NCBI GenBank assembly: GCA_035571875.1
Contig: DATNBR010000057.1
Span: 1-33,185 of the forward strand
Source of the DNA: Parafrigoribacterium_A sp035571875
GTDB taxonomy: Bacteria; Actinomycetota; Actinomycetes; Actinomycetales; Microbacteriaceae
Reading direction: 5' to 3'
Length of the DNA: 33,185 bases
Positions within the stretch are counted from its first letter, which is position 1. Every line of letters begins with the position of its first letter. The position numbers were made by a program, and so were the translations under genes. The notes below the pieces were generated by a model. That model saw only the letters and a list, made by a program, of their open reading frames with translations, did not search any database and was not told the origin of the DNA. Below, piece after piece: positions 31,524-33,185 of the stretch.

Positions 31524-32761
31524 TGACCATCACCCTCACGAGACCCGAAGCGTCGCAGACACCCTGGCTCCATCCGTCCTCCTATTGGCCGGCGCTCACT
31601 GCCGCCACGAGCGAGCTCGACCCGCCCTACGGCGTCATCGCGCTGCAGGCGCTCGCAGCCAACGCGTTCAGCATGCTCGACCGCGCGACCGGCACGCGCA
31701 TCCGTGTCGCGAGCAAGTCGGTGCGCGTGCGTGCCGTCATGGACGCCGTGCTCGCCCTCCCGGGCTTCGGCGGCATCCTCGCCTACACGCTCGACGAGGC
31801 GCTCTGGCTCGCCGAAGATCACGCGGATGTCGTGGTCGGCTACCCGAGCGTCGACCGTGCGGCGCTGCGCCGCCTGGCCCTCAGCCCCGAGCTCGCCTCG
31901 CGCGTCACGCTCATGGTCGACTCGGTCGAGCAACTCGACCTCATCGATGCTGTGCTGCCCGCGGGCAAGCGTGAGCCGATCCGCCTCTGCCTCGAGCTCG
32001 ACGCGAGCTTCGAGTCCAGGCTGCTCGGCCACCTCGGCACCTTCCGTTCTCCTCTCTTCACCCCGCAACACGCACGCGACTTCGCGCGACTCGTCGTGCA
32101 GCGCCCCGGCTTCACGCTCGTGGGCATGATGGCCTACGAGGGGCAGATCGCTGGCACGGTGGACCAACCGCAGGGCAAGCCGCTCTACGGCGCCACTGTG
32201 CGCTGGATGCAGAAGCAGTCGGCGCGGGAGCTCGCCGGGCGCCGCGCCGAGGCCGTCGCCGCCGTTCGCGAGGTCGCGGAGCTGGAATTCGTCAACGGCG
32301 GCGGAACCGGATCGCTCGAGTCCACGAGCGCCGAGGATGCGGTGACCGAGATCGCCGCGGGCAGCGGACTCTTCGGCCCACACCTCTTCGATCACTACAC
32401 GCGCTTCAGTCCGGCACCGGCGGCCGCCTTCGCACTCTCCGTGGTGCGCAAGCCGACCCCGCGGATGGCGGCGCTGCAGGGTGGCGGCTGGACCGCATCC
32501 GGCCCACCCGCCCTCGACCGACTGCCGCTCGCCGTCTGGCCCGAGGGCCTCAGGATGGTCCCGCGCGAGATGGCGGGCGAGGTGCAGACGCCCGTGACCG
32601 GCGAGAGTGCGGCGCGACTGCGCGTGGGCGACAGGGTGTGGTTGCGCCACACCAAGGCGGGGGAACTCAGCGAGCACCTCAACGAGTTCGCACTCGTCGA
32701 CGGCGACCGCATCGTCGACACCGTGAAGACGTATAGGGGAGAGGGCAAGGCGTTCCTGTGA
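31523..32761 (+). CDS. PLP-dependent alanine racemase-fold enzyme (amino acid deaminase/aldolase type)
   Basis: A 412-residue fold-type III PLP enzyme related to D-threonine aldolase and D-serine dehydratase (DSD1) proteins. The PLP lysine is expected in RVASKSVRVR near residue 65. The barrel (about 35-290) includes LDASFES near 155, GMMAYEGQIAG near 200 and the phosphate-binding EFVNGGGTGSLES near 255-267. The C-terminal domain ends with HTKAGELSEHLNEFALV, whose two histidines match the metal-site position of the DSD1/threonine aldolase group. A closely similar gene is commonly seen beside D-arabinono-1,4-lactone oxidase-like genes in actinobacteria, as here. The substrate is unknown; D-amino acids or hydroxy amino acids are candidates. 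It overlaps the next gene by 4 bases. Confidence 0.85.
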   Translation: MTITLTRPEASQTPWLHPSSYWPALTAATSELDPPYGVIALQALAANAFSMLDRATGTRIRVASKSVRVRAVMDAVLALPGFGGILAYTLDEALWLAEDHADVVVGYPSVDRAALRRLALSPELASRVTLMVDSVEQLDLIDAVLPAGKREPIRLCLELDASFESRLLGHLGTFRSPLFTPQHARDFARLVVQRPGFTLVGMMAYEGQIAGTVDQPQGKPLYGATVRWMQKQSARELAGRRAEAVAAVREVAELEFVNGGGTGSLESTSAEDAVTEIAAGSGLFGPHLFDHYTRFSPAPAAAFALSVVRKPTPRMAALQGGGWTASGPPALDRLPLAVWPEGLRMVPREMAGEVQTPVTGESAARLRVGDRVWLRHTKAGELSEHLNEFALVDGDRIVDTVKTYRGEGKAFL

Positions 32762-33185
32762 GCGATGCTGGTGACGGACGGGGGATCGTCCCGGGCAAGA
32801 CCTGGCGCAACTGGGGCCGCTCCGAGAGCGTGCGCCCGCAGTTCGTCGCGAAACCGACGAGCGTCGAGGAGGTCGCCGCCGCCGTGCACTTCGCACGCGA
32901 GCGCGGTCTGCCGGTCAAGGCGATCGGTGCGGGCCACAGCTTCACCGGAATCGCCGTGGCGCCCGGCGTGCAACTCGACCTCTCCGGCCTCGATGGACTC
33001 CTCGCGGTCGACGCGACGCTCGGGCGCGTGACCCTCGGGGCCGGCACCAACCTGTATCAGTTGCCGGCGCTTCTCGGCCCGCACGGCCTCGCCCTCGAGA
33101 ACATGGGCGACATCGACCGGCAGACGATCAGCGGCGCGACCTCGACCGGCACCCACGGCACCGGAGCACAGTTTCGGGGACTCGC
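32758..33185 (+). CDS. FAD-linked oxidase, D-arabinono-1,4-lactone oxidase/gulonolactone type (N-terminal part)
   Basis: The gene runs off the right window edge, leaving about 142 residues. These are the FAD-binding PCMH-type domain: WRNWGRSESVRPQFVAKPTS (near 14-33), the covalent-FAD motif GAGHSFTGIA (near 60-69, with the histidine that binds the flavin in this family), and DRQTISGATSTGTHGTG (near 120-136). Family members oxidise aldono-1,4-lactones or alditols with O2 or another acceptor; the part that decides the substrate is missing. The GTG start at 32758 overlaps the PLP-enzyme stop (GTGA), so it is the fourth gene of the TetR-MFS-PLP operon. Confidence 0.88.
   Translation, partial: MSDAGDGRGIVPGKTWRNWGRSESVRPQFVAKPTSVEEVAAAVHFARERGLPVKAIGAGHSFTGIAVAPGVQLDLSGLDGLLAVDATLGRVTLGAGTNLYQLPALLGPHGLALENMGDIDRQTISGATSTGTHGTGAQFRGL

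Noticed and set aside
31307..32896. A 529-codon minus-strand open frame opposite the PLP enzyme
   Set aside because: It is an arginine/alanine/glycine-rich antisense shadow with no motif, and the plus-strand gene has conserved PLP features and coupled ends.

Overview
The window is a 33 kb stretch of a high-GC actinobacterial chromosome. It most resembles the family Microbacteriaceae. This rests on strong G/C preference at third codon positions, frequent GTG starts, the neighbourhood pth - mfd ... mazG ... eno - ftsB(divIC) - DUF501 - S8 protease - ndh - tRNA, DUF222/HNH and DUF4192 proteins, and a short dispersed repeat with GGGTTGAGTAG and CGTATCGAAACC ends that I associate with this family. 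No rRNA, CRISPR array, transposase or integrase was seen. No gene-free stretch exceeds 300 bases.

Layout. (1) 1-7040: sugar-acid or polyol operon. It holds the end of a Fe3+-type ABC permease, an ABC ATPase, two PotB/PotC-like permeases, a mannitol dehydrogenase/fructuronate reductase-family enzyme, an L-fuconate dehydratase-family enolase-superfamily enzyme and a gluconokinase. Most junctions overlap by 1-4 bases. (2) 7083-12915: housekeeping block with a structured leader, rplY (L25/CTC), pth, a three-copy repeat cluster, mfd and a Nudix hydrolase. (3) 12905-17630: accessory segment with a lower-GC SRA-HNH modification-dependent nuclease on the minus strand, a DUF222-HNH protein bracketed by direct repeats, a DUF4192 protein and a compact thioredoxin-reductase-like flavoprotein. 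(4) 17677-27282: MFS exporter, mazG, TetR regulator, hisS, eno, ftsB-like, DUF501, subtilisin-like protease, type II NADH dehydrogenase and a tRNA with a UAA anticodon. (5) 27303-29405, minus strand: a secreted/membrane protein with Ig-like repeats. (6) 29593-33185: operon of TetR, MFS transporter, a PLP alanine-racemase-fold enzyme and the start of a D-arabinono-1,4-lactone oxidase-like flavoenzyme cut by the window end.

Three patterns stand out. First, eight copies of a 34-37 bp repeat lie around mfd and eno. One lies in frame inside mfd, where a T-to-C difference turns the TGA present in other copies into CGA. Another copy supplies the stop codon of mfd itself. Second, many genes lack a Shine-Dalgarno site and instead carry a -10-like hexamer ending exactly 6 or 7 bases before the start codon, which is the signature of leaderless transcripts. 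Third, the tRNA-Leu(UAA) has a short class I variable loop, and the rare codon it reads (TTA) occurs at codon 6 of mfd and once in the second TetR gene.
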